This document shows, one piece after another, positions 51,757 through 61,288 of a stretch of 64,000 nt of DNA (positions are counted from its first letter, which is position 1; each line of letters begins with the position of its first letter). Location: contig NZ_CP118480.1 of NCBI RefSeq assembly GCF_030450055.1, forward strand, positions 3,772,842 to 3,836,841, given 5' to 3'. A program made the position numbers and the translations under genes. The notes beneath the pieces were generated by a model. It worked only from the letters and a program-made list of their open reading frames with translations, had not been told where the DNA came from and made no database searches. The stretch is from Gallaecimonas kandeliae (lineage in GTDB: Bacteria > Pseudomonadota > Gammaproteobacteria > Enterobacterales > Gallaecimonadaceae).

Positions 51757-52375
51757 AGGCGTGACTCATGGGCAGCACCAGCAGATCCGGCCACAGGGTC
51801 GGCTTGCCGGTCTCGAAATGCAGCCGCAGCAGGGCCGGCAGCTTGGCCTCGTTTTCCCAGAGGCTTTGCCAGCGCTCGCTGCGCTGGTCCACCTTGAGGT
51901 ATTCCAGCTCCAGGCCTGTCACCTGCGAGCTCAAGGCGTGGCAGTCGCCGCCGCTCAGCAGCCGCTGCTCCAATATGGGCCAGTCCACCTGCTCATCCGC
52001 CAGCCAGGGGCTGAGGCAGAGGGTCAGGCTGGTGGTCTGGTCTTCGTCCTCCACCATGCCCAATCGATACCAGTAGAGCTCTTTGTCCTTGCCGAGCTGG
52101 GGCAGGCCAGGGGCCAGGAACAACAGGTGCTGGCTGTCGCCCCTCAGGCCGGGCAAACCCACGTCCTGGCTGAGCACCATCTGGGTGCTGAGCTGTTCGA
52201 GGAGGCGGCGCAGCGTGATCTGCACCATCAGGGCCCGCTCCGCTTGCTGGCCGCTCTTGCCCAGCCGCTGCCAGGTGCCGGTGGCCAGCTCCAGGCCGCC
52301 GCCCATCAAGGTGGCCAGTAAAGCCGTCAGGGTCAGGGCGATCAGCAGCTCGATAAGGGTGAAGCCTTTGCTCAT
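51734..52375 (-). CDS. gspJ: Type II secretion minor pseudopilin GspJ
   Basis: A 213-aa minor pseudopilin. Prepilin peptidase site MSKG/FTLIELLIALTLTALLAT with Glu5; the rest is a beta-rich domain. It forms the tip complex with GspI and GspK. 4-nt overlap with gspI. Confidence 0.92.
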   Translation of the reverse strand: MSKGFTLIELLIALTLTALLATLMGGGLELATGTWQRLGKSGQQAERALMVQITLRRLLEQLSTQMVLSQDVGLPGLRGDSQHLLFLAPGLPQLGKDKELYWYRLGMVEDEDQTTSLTLCLSPWLADEQVDWPILEQRLLSGGDCHALSSQVTGLELEYLKVDQRSERWQSLWENEAKLPALLRLHFETGKPTLWPDLLVLPMSHAYEIKSSY

Positions 52376-52752
52376 GCGCCGCTCCCCAGCACCAGGGTGC
52401 TGAGCATGAAGTGCCTGTCCTTGCCCCAGCTGATGGTGACCTCCAGCAGCATGGGTTCCACCCTGCTGTCGGCGCGGCGGAAGTCAGAGGGCAGCCGGTA
52501 GGGCTGGGTATCGGCCTCCCAGCGGAAGTCCCCTTCCAGCCGGCCCTGCTGGTGGCCGCGTTGGAGCACAGGCGCCGCCATCAGCTCGGCCATCTTGGAT
52601 TCGGCCAGCACCATGGCCTGCTGCAGCTGTTGGGCGCTATGGTGGCCGCGGGTGGCCAGGGTGAAGATCTGCAGCAACACCCCCAGGGCCATGGCCAGGA
52701 TCACGAAGGCCACCAGCACCTCCAGCAGCGAGAAGCCCCGGCTATTGGTCAT
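52372..52752 (-). CDS. gspI: Type II secretion minor pseudopilin GspI
   Basis: A 126-aa minor pseudopilin. Prepilin site MTNSRG/FSLLEVLVAFVILAMA with Glu5. ATG 52752 lies within the end of gspH (11-nt overlap); the longer open frame upstream is not supported. Confidence 0.92.
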   Translation of the reverse strand: MTNSRGFSLLEVLVAFVILAMALGVLLQIFTLATRGHHSAQQLQQAMVLAESKMAELMAAPVLQRGHQQGRLEGDFRWEADTQPYRLPSDFRRADSRVEPMLLEVTISWGKDRHFMLSTLVLGSGA

Positions 52753-53158
52753 GGATGCTGACCTCGGCGGTAAGCCAGTCCAGGTGCACCCGCAGGTGGC
52801 CGGCCTTGGAGCTGAGCAGCAGGTCGCCGCCGCGGGCCGTGCCGTCGGCGAAAAAATCCAGGCTCTTGAGGCCGCCTCCCAGGAGGGCCGTGATGCCCTG
52901 GGGCAGCTGGCGGTCCCCAAGATCCGGTGGCAACAGCAGGGTGGTGCCGTCCTCGGACAATTTCAGGGAAAGGGGCCTGCTCTGGCTGAGGGCGTCGCTG
53001 CGCAGCTTGCGCAGCAATGCCGCCGTGGTGCGGGCCTCTCCCTGCAACGTCAGGCTAGGCAGGAGGGCGCCGAAGCGGGGGGCCACCAGGCTGACCAGCA
53101 GGGCGGCAATCACCAGCACCAGCATCATTTCCAGCAACGTAAAGCCCTTGGCCGCCAT
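52742..53158 (-). CDS. gspH: Type II secretion minor pseudopilin GspH
   Basis: A 138-aa minor pseudopilin. Prepilin site MAAKG/FTLLEMMLVLVIAALLVS with Glu5. The small beta domain ends LTAEVSIHDQ. It starts 1 nt after gspG. Confidence 0.92.
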   Translation of the reverse strand: MAAKGFTLLEMMLVLVIAALLVSLVAPRFGALLPSLTLQGEARTTAALLRKLRSDALSQSRPLSLKLSEDGTTLLLPPDLGDRQLPQGITALLGGGLKSLDFFADGTARGGDLLLSSKAGHLRVHLDWLTAEVSIHDQ

Positions 53159-53159
53159 C

Positions 53160-53588
53160 TTATTCCCAGCTCACCACGTCCTGGTTCTCGCCGTCGCCCC
53201 CTTCTTTGTTGTCGGCGCCGAGGGACCAGATGTCGAAGTCGCCGTGCTCGCCGGGGAAGCGGTAGTGGTAGTCGTTGCCCCAGGGGTCCTTGCGCAGCAC
53301 TTTCTTGGTGAGGTAGGGGCCGTTCCAGTCAGTGGCCCCGGGGGGCCGCTCCACCAGGGCCTGGAGGCCCTCGTTGTTGCTGGGGTAACGGCCCACTTCC
53401 AGGCGGAACAGCTCCACCGCCGAGCGCAGTTCGTTGATCTGCAGCGCCGCCGTCTTGGTCTTGGAGCCGCTCAGCTGCTTGAGCACCTGTGGGCCGACCA
53501 GGCTGGCCAGCAGCCCCAGTATCACCAGCACCACCAGCAGTTCCAGCAGGGTGAAGCCGCGGCGGCGGGGCGGGTTTTTCTTGGTCAT
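53160..53588 (-). CDS. gspG: Type II secretion major pseudopilin GspG
   Basis: A 142-aa major pseudopilin. Prepilin site RRRG/FTLLELLVVLVILGLLAS with Glu5. The conserved C-terminal part NDYHYRFPGEHGDFDIWSLG carries the calcium-site Asp residues of GspG. It polymerises into the pseudopilus. Confidence 0.97.
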   Translation of the reverse strand: MTKKNPPRRRGFTLLELLVVLVILGLLASLVGPQVLKQLSGSKTKTAALQINELRSAVELFRLEVGRYPSNNEGLQALVERPPGATDWNGPYLTKKVLRKDPWGNDYHYRFPGEHGDFDIWSLGADNKEGGDGENQDVVSWE

Positions 53589-53597
53589 GGCGCCTCC

Positions 53598-54809
53598 TTA
53601 GAGCGGGAGTTGGTTGATGCTGAGGATGGCCATCAGGATCGAGATGATGATGGCGGCGATAAGGACCCCCAGGCCGACGATAAGCAGCGGTTCCATCACC
53701 GCCAGCAGCCGGGTTATGGCCGTTTCCACCTCCCGGTCATAGACGTTGGCCACCTTGAGCAGCATGTCGTCCAGTTGGCCCGTCTCTTCCCCCACCTGGA
53801 TCATCTGCATGGCCAGGGGCGGGAACAGGCCTGTGGCCAGTAGGGGCTCGGCCAGCCGCTTGCCCTCCTTGAGGCCCAGGGTGGTGGTCTTGATGGCCTG
53901 GGCCAGCACCTGGTTGACCAGGGTTTCGCGGGCTATGCCCAGGGCGCTGAGCAGGGGTACGCCCCCTTTCATCAGGGTGCCCAGGCTGCGGCTGAAACGG
54001 GCCATCTCCAGCTTCTTGACCACCATGCCCAGCAGCGGTAGCCGCAGCAGCCAGCCGTCCCAGGCCAGGCGTTTTTCCGGCTGGGCCAGGCGGCGGCGCC
54101 ACCAGGCGGCCAGGGCCAGCAGCACGGCCGCCAGCACCAGGCCGTAGCTCTTGAGGAAGGTGGCGGTGCCTATCACCACCCGGGTAGGCAGGGGCAGGGC
54201 CTGGCCCATGTCGGAGAAGAGCTGTTCGAACTGGGGCACCACGTAGGTGAGGATGATCAGCAGCGAGATGCCGGCCACCGTCAGCAGGATCAGGGGATAA
54301 ATGAGGGCGGAGAGGGTGCGCTCCCGCAAGGCCTGGCTGCGTTCCAGGTAATAGGCGAGGTCGTTGAGGCCCTGGGCCAGGCTGCCCGCCGTTTCGGCGG
54401 CCTGGATCATGTTGATGTAGAAGGGGCTGAAGCAGCCCTGCTCGGCCAGCACCAGGGACAGTGCTTGGCCCTTCTGGATCCCTTCACGGATGGCGGCCAC
54501 CAGCTGCTCCAGGGCCTGGTCCTGGCCCACCCGGCCCATGATGGCCAGGGCCCTGTCCAGGGCGATACCGGCCTGCAGCAGGGCGGCCAGATCCTGGGTA
54601 AAGGCCAGCACCTGGCGATGGCCGACACCGCCGCGGCCCAGGCTGAGGTTGAGATTGAGGCCACGCTTGGCGTTGGCGTCCAGGACCTCCAGGGGGATCA
54701 GCTCCTGGCTTTGCAGGCTGCGGATCACGGCCTGGGGGTCGCTGCCTTCCAGTTCTCCTTGTTTGAGGTCGCCGTCCCGGGTGACGGCCCTGTAACGGTA
54801 TCTGGCCAT
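53598..54809 (-). CDS. gspF: Type II secretion inner-membrane platform protein GspF
   Basis: A 403-aa protein starting ARYRYRAVTRDGDLKQGELE, with two cytoplasmic GspF repeats and three membrane segments (about 170-190, 215-235, 370-390). Typical family length. It begins 1 nt after gspE. Confidence 0.96.
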   Translation of the reverse strand: MARYRYRAVTRDGDLKQGELEGSDPQAVIRSLQSQELIPLEVLDANAKRGLNLNLSLGRGGVGHRQVLAFTQDLAALLQAGIALDRALAIMGRVGQDQALEQLVAAIREGIQKGQALSLVLAEQGCFSPFYINMIQAAETAGSLAQGLNDLAYYLERSQALRERTLSALIYPLILLTVAGISLLIILTYVVPQFEQLFSDMGQALPLPTRVVIGTATFLKSYGLVLAAVLLALAAWWRRRLAQPEKRLAWDGWLLRLPLLGMVVKKLEMARFSRSLGTLMKGGVPLLSALGIARETLVNQVLAQAIKTTTLGLKEGKRLAEPLLATGLFPPLAMQMIQVGEETGQLDDMLLKVANVYDREVETAITRLLAVMEPLLIVGLGVLIAAIIISILMAILSINQLPL

Positions 54810-54810
54810 C

Positions 54811-56523
54811 TCATGACTCCTGCGTCACCCGCAGAACCTCCTCGGGGCTGGTCAGGCCCGCCATGGCCTTGAGGCAGCCGTCCTCGAACATGGTGCGCAT
54901 GCCCTCGCTCCTGGCCTGCTTGAGGATCGCGCCGGCATCGGCATGGCGTAGCACCAAGGCCTTGATGGCGTCGCTCATCACCAGCAGCTCCATGATGGCA
55001 ATGCGCCCCTGGTAGCCGCTGCCGTCACAGGCGTCGCAGCCGTGGGCCCGGTAGAGGCGCAGCGGGCCGCCGGGGTGGAGCTTGTCCAGGCCCAGCTCTC
55101 GCACCAGCTCCGGCAGGGGGGCGAAGCCTTCCTTGCAGTGGGGGCAGAGCAGCCGCACCAGCCGCTGGCCGATGACGGCGTTGAGGGTGGAGGTGAGCAG
55201 GTAGTCTTCCACCCCCATCTCCAGCAGCCGGGTGACGGAGCCGGCGGCGTCGTTGGTGTGCAGGGTGGACAGCACCAGGTGGCCGGTCAGGGCCGACTGC
55301 ACGCAGATGCGGGCCGTCTCCAGGTCACGCATCTCCCCCACCATGATCACGTCCGGGTCCTGGCGCACTATGGCGCGCAGGGCGTTGGCGAAGCTCAGGC
55401 CTATGTCCGGCTTGACCTGGATCTGGTTGACCCCCTCCAGTTGGTATTCCACCGGATCTTCGACGGTGATCAGCTTGCGCTGGTCGGTGTTGAGGCGGCT
55501 CAGCGCCGTATAGAGGGTGGTGCTCTTGCCCGACCCCGTGGGGCCCGTGACCATCAGCATGCCGTCCGGCATCGCCAGCACCTTTTCCAGGCGGGCCAGG
55601 CAGTCGGGGCTGACCCCCAGGGCCTGGAAGTCCAGCACCAGGCTGGCCTTGTTGAGCAGGCGCATCACCACCGATTCGCCGTGCAGGGTCGGCACCGTCG
55701 AGACCCGCACGTCCAGCTCCTGGCCCTGGCTGCGCAGCTTGATACGACCGTCCTGGGGTAGGCGCCGCTCGGCGATGTTGAGCCTGGCCATGATCTTGAT
55801 GCGGGAGATCACCGCCGCCGTCATCCGCACCGGCGGCGCCTCTGTCTGCTGCAGCACGCCGTCGATACGGTAACGGACATTGAGGCGGTTCTCGAAGGGC
55901 TCGATGTGGATGTCGGAGGCGCGCCGCTCCACCGCCTTCTGGAACAGCAGGTTCACCAGCCGGATCACCGGGGCTTCCGAGGCCAGATCCTTGAGCTGTT
56001 CCACATCCTCGTCGGCCACCTCGTCGCCGGCGCTGACCTGGTCGAGGATGTCCCCCATGGCGCTCTGGCCCTGGCCGTGCAGCCGCTCTATGGCGGCGTC
56101 GATGTCAGACGGCACCCCCACCAGGGGGCGGCAGTTGAGGCTGGTGGCCAGCTTGACGGCGTTGAGGGCATAGCCGTCCAAGGGGTCGGCCATCACCAGG
56201 TAGAGGATGTCCTCTTCCTGGCGCTGGGGCAGCAGGTGGTATTCCTTGAGGAAGCGCTGGGGCAGGGCTTCGGGGAAGAGGGGGCTGTCGGGGTAGGCGT
56301 CGGCTTCAATCTTCGGCAGGTCAAGCAGGCCGGCCAGCTGGCCGGCCATGTCCTTTTCCGAGACCATCCCCAGACGGACCAGCAGCCGGTGCAGGGGCTC
56401 GTGGCCACCCTGCTCCTGGCGCATGCGCCTGACCTTGGCCAGATCGGCGTTACTCAGGCTTCCCTGTTGCAGCAGTGCGTTGGCCAGCTCCTCTTCCCAT
56501 CTGGCTGCCGGTATGGGCGTCAT
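54811..56523 (-). CDS. gspE: Type II secretion ATPase GspE
   Basis: A 570-aa cytoplasmic motor. It has an N-terminal GspE/MshEN domain, then the ATPase core with Walker A GPTGSGKST, Walker B VIMVGEMRDLETA and the tetracysteine zinc motif (CPHC and CDAC). It powers pseudopilus assembly. ATG 56523 (MTPIPAARWEEEL) has AAGG 6 nt upstream and is preferred over a GTG 23 codons earlier. First gene of the E-F-G-H-I-J-K-L-M-N-D operon. Confidence 0.95.
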   Translation of the reverse strand: MTPIPAARWEEELANALLQQGSLSNADLAKVRRMRQEQGGHEPLHRLLVRLGMVSEKDMAGQLAGLLDLPKIEADAYPDSPLFPEALPQRFLKEYHLLPQRQEEDILYLVMADPLDGYALNAVKLATSLNCRPLVGVPSDIDAAIERLHGQGQSAMGDILDQVSAGDEVADEDVEQLKDLASEAPVIRLVNLLFQKAVERRASDIHIEPFENRLNVRYRIDGVLQQTEAPPVRMTAAVISRIKIMARLNIAERRLPQDGRIKLRSQGQELDVRVSTVPTLHGESVVMRLLNKASLVLDFQALGVSPDCLARLEKVLAMPDGMLMVTGPTGSGKSTTLYTALSRLNTDQRKLITVEDPVEYQLEGVNQIQVKPDIGLSFANALRAIVRQDPDVIMVGEMRDLETARICVQSALTGHLVLSTLHTNDAAGSVTRLLEMGVEDYLLTSTLNAVIGQRLVRLLCPHCKEGFAPLPELVRELGLDKLHPGGPLRLYRAHGCDACDGSGYQGRIAIMELLVMSDAIKALVLRHADAGAILKQARSEGMRTMFEDGCLKAMAGLTSPEEVLRVTQES

Positions 56524-56611
56524 GAAGACCTTCTTCGCCGAGTCCAGAGGCTGAAACGTAACTCCAAGGATAGTTGAAGTTATTTCCGCCACAGGGCCAG
56601 GCGCCCGAAGT

Positions 56612-58669
56612 TCAGCCGGCCTTTTTTGCCCAGGCGGCCATGGCCGGGGCCAGGCGGTCGAAGGTCAGGGCCAGGCGTTCCATCATGCCTTCGATAAGTT
56701 CCAGCTGGGGGCCGCTCTTGCCGGATTTGCGCACCGCCGCCAGCAGCAGGGCGCTGCTGCGGCGAAAACGCCCCGACAGCTGGCCCTTGGCCGCCAGCAG
56801 GTAAGCGTCGGCCAGCACCCGCTGCCACTGCCTGAGCAATGCCCTGACCCTGGGGTCGGCATTGCCCTCCAGCTGGCGGCGTAGCCGCAACGAGACGTGG
56901 CCCAGGTTGAGGCCGGTCAGGCCCAGGTCCGTCATCTGCCGCTGCCCGGAGGGGTTGCCTTGCTCGTAGCCGGACAGGCGCATCAGGCGGTCGCCCATGC
57001 GGCCGTTGAACCAGTGCTCGGCGTTGCGGTGTTCCCCTATCTCGGCCAGGTCCCTGGCGGTGAGGCGGATCAGCCGTTTCTGCATCAGCAGGCTGTCGGG
57101 GGCCGTGATCAGCTTGAAGACCCAGTAGAGGATGCTCATGCCCACGAAGATGGCCAGGGCCGTGCTCAACGTCTGGTCCACGGCGAAGCGCATCTGGTTG
57201 CCGGGCTGGGTGAGGATGATGAAGGGGATGCAGAAGCCGAGGCCGTAGGGCAGGGTGCGCTGGTTGGCCAGGGCCATCAGGCCGAGGAAGAAGGGGCCGG
57301 CCAGCACCAGGATCAGCACCTCGAAGTCGCCGCTGCTCTGGGCCAACAGCCCCAGCACGAAGAAGAGCGCCACCGGCACCGCCACCAGTACCCCCAGCAG
57401 AAGCCGGCCCAGCACATAGGTGGGGGACGGCAGCCGGGCGAACATCACCGAGAAGGTCAGCGGCAATATCATCAGCATCACCGCCGAAGGGGAGGCGGTA
57501 CCTATCCAGATGCCGGCGCCGATCAAAAACACCAGGGCCGAGCGCAGGCCTGTGATGGCCCCCACCAAGGGATCGCGGTAGCTGCCGAGGCTGGGGATCT
57601 TGAGCAGCGTCTTGTCGCTGTTCTCCAGGGCGTCGTAGGCTTTGAGCACCAACGTCAGGTCCCCCACCAGTTCCATGGCGGTCTGCACCAGCCGCGCCTG
57701 TATGGGCAGCTCCGCCACGTGGCTGGCCCGGTAGTGCAGCAGTTCGCGGCGCAGCTGCTGGGCCTGTTTATAGGCCTGGCTGTAGGAGGGGGTAGCGGCC
57801 ATGGCCTGGAAGCCTTGGCGCAGCTTGTCCAGCAGGGCATGGAGGTCGGCGTTGAGCAGCTCGGGGTGGTTGCGGCGGAAGCGGCCGAAGATCTGGATGA
57901 CCGCCAGCAGGGACAGCACCTTGTTGCAGAGCAGGTCCGCCGCCCTGGCCCGTCGCCGCCCTTCCAGGCCCTCGTAGATCACGGCGCTGGCGTCGTCACT
58001 CAGGTTGATGAGGGAGGCCAGCACGGCGTCGGCATGCTGGTGGCGGTTGCCGCGCTCCCCCTGGGGGTCCAGCTCCAGGTCCAGGTAGGCCAGCATCTGG
58101 TTGATGACGTTGCGGGCATGGTCGCGCAGCACCCCTTTGACCCGCACCGGCCAGAACAGCAGGCTGACCAGGGTGGCGCAGACGGCTCCTACCATGATCT
58201 CGCTCATCCGCGCCGTGGCCACCTGGAACACCGCCTGGCTGTCGGCGGTGGTGGCGTTGGCCATCACCAGCACCACGATCAGGCTGGCGGTCATGCCGGC
58301 CATGGCGAAGCCGTAGATGAAGTTGAGGCGATGGACCATGGTGGAGGCGGCGGCGTTGACGCCGACCCAGAGCGCCAGGCAGGCGACGGCCAGATCCGGG
58401 TAGGGCATCAGCCCGGCCAGTATGGCGATGCCGGCCGCGCCGCCGGCCAGGGTGCCGAGGATCTGGCAGATGCCCTTCTCGATCACCAGGCCGCTTTCCG
58501 GGCGCATCTGCAGGAAGACGGCGGACACCAGGGCCCAGTAGGGCCGCTCCAGGTCCATGTACATGGCCAGGTAGAGGGAGAGGGCCATGGCGATGACCCC
58601 CTTGGCGGCAAAGGTGAGGGTCCGCTTGTCGGGGGTCAGGAACTGCGCCAGGACCGGGTTCAGCTGCAT
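56612..58669 (-). CDS. aaeB: FUSC-family aromatic acid efflux protein (AaeB-like)
   Basis: A 685-aa inner-membrane protein with two blocks of membrane helices (from residue 22, FAAKGVIAMALSLYLAMYMD, and from about 360) separated and followed by cytoplasmic regions. This is the FUSC/AaeB arrangement. It works with the AaeA adaptor to pump p-hydroxybenzoate-like acids, by family. It begins 1 nt after aaeA. The usual adjacent LysR regulator aaeR is not in the window. No terminator separates it from gspE, whose start is 88 bp away. Confidence 0.9.
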   Translation of the reverse strand: MQLNPVLAQFLTPDKRTLTFAAKGVIAMALSLYLAMYMDLERPYWALVSAVFLQMRPESGLVIEKGICQILGTLAGGAAGIAILAGLMPYPDLAVACLALWVGVNAAASTMVHRLNFIYGFAMAGMTASLIVVLVMANATTADSQAVFQVATARMSEIMVGAVCATLVSLLFWPVRVKGVLRDHARNVINQMLAYLDLELDPQGERGNRHQHADAVLASLINLSDDASAVIYEGLEGRRRARAADLLCNKVLSLLAVIQIFGRFRRNHPELLNADLHALLDKLRQGFQAMAATPSYSQAYKQAQQLRRELLHYRASHVAELPIQARLVQTAMELVGDLTLVLKAYDALENSDKTLLKIPSLGSYRDPLVGAITGLRSALVFLIGAGIWIGTASPSAVMLMILPLTFSVMFARLPSPTYVLGRLLLGVLVAVPVALFFVLGLLAQSSGDFEVLILVLAGPFFLGLMALANQRTLPYGLGFCIPFIILTQPGNQMRFAVDQTLSTALAIFVGMSILYWVFKLITAPDSLLMQKRLIRLTARDLAEIGEHRNAEHWFNGRMGDRLMRLSGYEQGNPSGQRQMTDLGLTGLNLGHVSLRLRRQLEGNADPRVRALLRQWQRVLADAYLLAAKGQLSGRFRRSSALLLAAVRKSGKSGPQLELIEGMMERLALTFDRLAPAMAAWAKKAG

Positions 58670-58670
58670 C

Positions 58671-59543
58671 TCAGGGGGCCGGTTGGTCCGGCACCAGGCT
58701 GATGGAGGCGGTCATGCCGGCGCTCAGCACCACGCCTTCAGGCAAGGGGTCCAGCTTGATGTCCACCGGTATGCGCTGGGCCAGCCGCACCCAGTTGAAG
58801 GTCTGCTGCACCTGGGGCAGCAGCTGGTTGTTGCCTGTGGTGTTGCTGTCGGCGATGCCGCTGGCGATGCTGACCACCTGGCCGGTCAAGGCCGGGGCGC
58901 CGCTCATCAGCTTGACCGTCGCCTTCTGGCCCACGTGGACCAGCTGCAGCTTGGTCTCTTCGAAGTAGCCGGTGACATAGAAGGACCCCTTCTTCACCAG
59001 GGACAGCACAGGGGTGCCCTTGTTGACGTAGTTGCCTTTACGCAGCCCCAGGTTGATGAGGGTGCCGTCGTCCGTCGCCCGGATCTCGGTGCGTTCCAGG
59101 TTGATGCGGTCGATATCCAACTGGGACTGGGCCTGCTCGACGCTGGCCGCTGCCAGCTCGGTATTGATGCGGTAGGTCTCCAGATCCTCGTCACTGATGG
59201 CGGAGCGCCCCCCCAGCTGCTTGCGCCGCTCGTACTGGTGCTTGGCCAGCTCCCAAGCGTAGCGCTGGTGCTCGAGTTGGGCCTCTGCCTGGGCGATATC
59301 CGCCTTGTAGCGGGTATCGTCGATGGTGAACAGCAGGTCGCCTTTATGGACGGCCTGGTTGTCCTTGACCGCCAACTGGGTGACCCAGCCGGAGACGTCC
59401 GGGGCTATGGTCACCACTTCTGCCCGCACCCGGCCGTCCCGGGTCCAGGGGGAGTAGAGGTAATGGTTCCAGACCCAGATACCGGCCAGCACGGCGCCGG
59501 CCATCAGCAGCAGGGTGAAGGTGATGCGGAGCAGCAGTCGCAT
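58671..59543 (-). CDS. aaeA: HlyD-family efflux adaptor (AaeA-like)
   Basis: A 290-aa periplasmic adaptor. One N-terminal membrane helix (ITFTLLLMAGAVLAGIWVWN) is followed by SPWTRDGRVRAEVVTIAPDV and WVTQLAVKDNQAVHKGD, the hallmark start of AaeA/EmrA-like proteins, then a short coiled coil and beta barrel. ATG 59543 is chosen; the longer frame upstream overlaps aaeX. Confidence 0.93.
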   Translation of the reverse strand: MRLLLRITFTLLLMAGAVLAGIWVWNHYLYSPWTRDGRVRAEVVTIAPDVSGWVTQLAVKDNQAVHKGDLLFTIDDTRYKADIAQAEAQLEHQRYAWELAKHQYERRKQLGGRSAISDEDLETYRINTELAAASVEQAQSQLDIDRINLERTEIRATDDGTLINLGLRKGNYVNKGTPVLSLVKKGSFYVTGYFEETKLQLVHVGQKATVKLMSGAPALTGQVVSIASGIADSNTTGNNQLLPQVQQTFNWVRLAQRIPVDIKLDPLPEGVVLSAGMTASISLVPDQPAP

Positions 59544-59550
59544 AGGGGGC

Positions 59551-59751
59551 CTAATCTCCCAGGACCCGGATGACCAGGGCCATGTAACAGACGAAGAGTG
59601 ACAGATCGAACCAGGCGTCCTTCCAGATCCACTTGTGCAGGGACAGGGCCTGGAGCAGCAGCCGGCTGGCCAGGGTGAGCACCAGGGCCGCCAGGACGAA
59701 CACCAGCAGGGGGCTGAACAGGAGGCCACCGAAGGCCAATTCATGAAGCAT
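59551..59751 (-). CDS. aaeX: Small membrane protein AaeX (DUF1656)
   Basis: A 66-aa protein with two hydrophobic helices (FGGLLFSPLLVFVLAALVLT and LFVCYMALVIRVL), first gene of the aaeXAB operon. Its role is unknown, but it accompanies these pumps widely. A possible promoter lies in 59752-59872 but no good boxes were assigned. Confidence 0.9.
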   Translation of the reverse strand: MLHELAFGGLLFSPLLVFVLAALVLTLASRLLLQALSLHKWIWKDAWFDLSLFVCYMALVIRVLGD

Positions 59752-59872
59752 GGCTGTCGCAGGAGTGGAAGTGAGCCGGCGCCCCTATCTTAGCCCGCCT
59801 TGAAGTGGCTTACCTCAACGGCGTTGGCCCCTGGTGGCATATTTCCTGGCCTTGGCCGCAAGGGGGCAAGAA

Positions 59873-59896
59873 AAAGGCCACCCGCAGGTGGCCTTT
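59873..59896 (-). terminator. Terminator of mnmE
   Basis: Stem AAAGGCCACC / GGTGGCCTTT with loop CGCA, 2 nt after the mnmE stop on the minus strand, followed by TTTTTC. Confidence 0.85.
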
Positions 59897-59898
59897 GT

Positions 59899-61245
59899 TC
59901 ATTTGCCGATGCAGAAGCTGGAGAAGATGCGCCCCAGCAGGTCGTCCGAACTGAACTCGCCGGTGATCTCGCTGAGCGCCTGCTGGGCCAGGCGCAGCTC
60001 CTCGGCCAGGATCTCGCCGGCGTTGAAGCCGTGCAGCTGCTGCTCGCCGATGTCCAGGTGGTGCTGGGCCTTGTCCAGGGCCTCCAAGTGGCGGCGGCGG
60101 GCCAGGAAGCTGCCTTCGGTGGCCCCTTCGAAGCCCATCAGCGCTTTTAGGTGGTCGCGCAGGGCTTCCACCCCGGCCCCTGTCTTGGCGGAGAGCCGCA
60201 CTATGCCGCCGATCAGCCCCGGCTGCTCGCCGGTCAGCTCCACTTTGTTGCGCACCACAGTGACGCCCAGGGATTTCGGTAGCCGATCAACAAAATCCGG
60301 CCAGATATCATGGGGATCCGTGGCCTGGGTGTCGGTGGCGTCGACCATGAACAGCACCCGGTCGGCCTGTTCTATCTCGGCCCAGGCCCGCTCTATGCCG
60401 ATCTTCTCCACGGCGTCACCTGTGTCGCGCAGGCCGGCGGTATCGATGATGTGCAGCGGCATGCCGTCGATATGGATGTGCTCGCGCAGCACGTCGCGGG
60501 TGGTACCGGCGATGTCGGTGACGATGGCCGCTTCCCGGCCGGCCAGGGCGTTGAGCAGGCTGGACTTGCCGGCGTTGGGGCGGCCGGCGATCACCACCCG
60601 CATGCCGTCGCGCAGCAGGCTGCCCTGGCGGGCGCTGGCCTTGACGGCGGCGAGGTCGTCACGGATGGCGGCCAGGTCCCCGGCCACCTTGCCGTCGGAG
60701 AGGAAGTCTATCTCCTCCTCGGGGAAGTCGATGGCCGCCTCGACGTAGATGCGCAGGTGGATAAGGGCTTCCACCAGGCCCTGGATGCGCTTGGAGAATT
60801 CCCCCTGCAACGAATGGACGGCGCTGCGGGCGGCCTGCTCCGAGCTGGCCTCGATGAGGTCCGCTATGGCCTCGGCCTGGGCCAGGTCCAGCTTGTCGTT
60901 GAGGAAGGCCCGCTCTGAGAACTCGCCGGGCTTGGCCATCCGTACCCCGGGCACGGCCAAGACCGCTTTCAGCAGCAGGTCCAGGATCACCGGGCCGCCG
61001 TGGCCCTGCAGTTCCAGCACGTCTTCGCCGGTGAAGCTGTTGGGGCCGGGGAAGTAGAGGGCTATGCCCTGGTCCAGTACCTGGCCGTCCTGGTCCTGGA
61101 AATCCCCGTACTGGGCGTAGCGGGCCTTAGGCACCAGGCCCAGGCGGGCCTCGGCCACGGCGGCGGCCTTGGGCCCTGAGACGCGGATGATGCCGACACC
61201 GCCCCGGCCCGTGGCGGTGGCGATGGCCGCTATGGTCTCTGACAT
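59899..61245 (-). CDS. mnmE: tRNA modification GTPase MnmE
   Basis: A 448-aa GTPase, partner of MnmG in wobble uridine modification. It has an N-terminal folate-binding domain ([20 protein letters not shown]), a G domain with P-loop GRPNAGKSS and DIAGTTRD, and the C-terminal Cys motif CIGK. It is bounded by terminators on both sides. Confidence 0.98.
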   Translation of the reverse strand: MSETIAAIATATGRGGVGIIRVSGPKAAAVAEARLGLVPKARYAQYGDFQDQDGQVLDQGIALYFPGPNSFTGEDVLELQGHGGPVILDLLLKAVLAVPGVRMAKPGEFSERAFLNDKLDLAQAEAIADLIEASSEQAARSAVHSLQGEFSKRIQGLVEALIHLRIYVEAAIDFPEEEIDFLSDGKVAGDLAAIRDDLAAVKASARQGSLLRDGMRVVIAGRPNAGKSSLLNALAGREAAIVTDIAGTTRDVLREHIHIDGMPLHIIDTAGLRDTGDAVEKIGIERAWAEIEQADRVLFMVDATDTQATDPHDIWPDFVDRLPKSLGVTVVRNKVELTGEQPGLIGGIVRLSAKTGAGVEALRDHLKALMGFEGATEGSFLARRRHLEALDKAQHHLDIGEQQLHGFNAGEILAEELRLAQQALSEITGEFSSDDLLGRIFSSFCIGK

Positions 61246-61259
61246 GGAATGCTCCTTAC

Positions 61260-61287
61260 AAAAAGGGCGGCTAGCGCCGCCCTTTTT
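61260..61287 (-). terminator. Terminator after yidC
   Basis: Stem AAAAAGGGCGGC / GCCGCCCTTTTT with loop TAGC, 1 nt after the yidC stop. It closes the rpmH-rnpA-yidD-yidC operon. Confidence 0.88.
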
Positions 61288-61288
61288 C

